Part shown: positions 22,973 through 23,119 of the stretch, piece by piece
Layout of the letters: each line of letters begins with the position of its first letter
Numbering within the stretch: the stretch's first letter is position 1
Assembly: GCA_002403105.1 (NCBI GenBank)
Contig: DHHD01000047.1
Coordinates: 1 to 23,119, forward strand
Direction: 5' to 3'
Length of the DNA stretch: 23,119 nucleotides
Source of the DNA: Anaerolineaceae bacterium UBA4781
GTDB lineage: Bacteria; Chloroflexota; Anaerolineae; Anaerolineales; Anaerolineaceae
The notes under the pieces: generated by a model
The model's input: only the letters and a program-made list of their open reading frames with translations
What the model was told of the DNA's origin: nothing
Database searches by the model: none
Program-made: the position numbers and the translations under genes

Positions 22973-23119
22973 CCACGCAAAGCATTCAGCACAACTCATA
23001 TCGAGGGAAAGTAATTTTTAGTTGAATCGAAAAGTTTGATGATGCGGGGATACCCAAATAAGGATTAATCGATAACAAATGCGAACCCCTTGCAGCTTTT
23101 TTGGATAAACACAGAAATG

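Larger units (their letters stand above)
22841..23119. other. Non-coding right end
   Basis: I see no credible gene on either strand here; the few frames are short and lack SDs. AT-rich, with the two palindromes listed separately. It probably holds the control region of a gene beyond the window edge. Confidence 0.5.

Overview
The window looks like a chromosomal segment of a Chloroflexota bacterium, most likely an Anaerolineae-type anaerobe. The pointers are an archaeal-type aspartyl-tRNA synthetase, a DUF3048 lipoprotein, a stand-alone B12-binding methylmalonyl-CoA mutase subunit beside its MeaB GTPase, a DUF3417-type glucan phosphorylase, and several genes that appear to lack a leader and Shine-Dalgarno (SD) sequence. 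This placement is an inference from gene content; no rRNA or tRNA lies in the window.

Layout. (1) 1-1145, minus: an XRE-cupin regulator followed by a 2x[4Fe-4S] ferredoxin-like protein that runs off the left edge. (2) 1146-1440: a divergent control region with an operator-like palindrome and a cluster of hairpins. (3) 1441-5630, plus: an AT-rich defence cassette of an AIPR-family protein with a QxK nuclease-like N-terminus, an amino-DNA-methyltransferase with an N-terminal helix-turn-helix, and a TdeIII-like restriction endonuclease. (4) 5717-8118, minus: DUF6941-like protein, rhomboid protease and DUF3048 lipoprotein. (5) 8185-13627, plus: housekeeping run with the B12 subunit, meaB, aspS, a GNAT acetyltransferase, prs, mutM and a 58-residue membrane protein. 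(6) 13754-16843: a second AT-rich accessory patch with a Panacea-type antitoxin and probable partner toxin, a convergent Orc1/Cdc6-like ATPase sharing a bidirectional terminator with them, and a wrecked IS1595-family transposase abutting an IS3-like end. (7) 16876-19915, minus: GH1 glycosidase and a CcdA-like redox transporter fused to two thioredoxin-like domains. (8) 20096-22803, plus: alpha-glucan phosphorylase and a UPF0316 membrane protein, ending at a strong terminator. (9) 22841-23119: no gene, but two perfect palindromes that look regulatory.

How the parts fit. The conserved blocks cover B12-dependent methylmalonyl-CoA metabolism, translation, PRPP supply, oxidative DNA repair, glycan/glycogen breakdown and extracytoplasmic thiol chemistry. 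The two AT-rich patches carry defence or addiction genes and transposon debris, and look like later insertions into an otherwise ordinary backbone. The best candidates for something new are the AIPR-methyltransferase-TdeIII cassette, with two different putative nucleases in one gene run, and the Panacea-paired protein of unrecognised toxin family.
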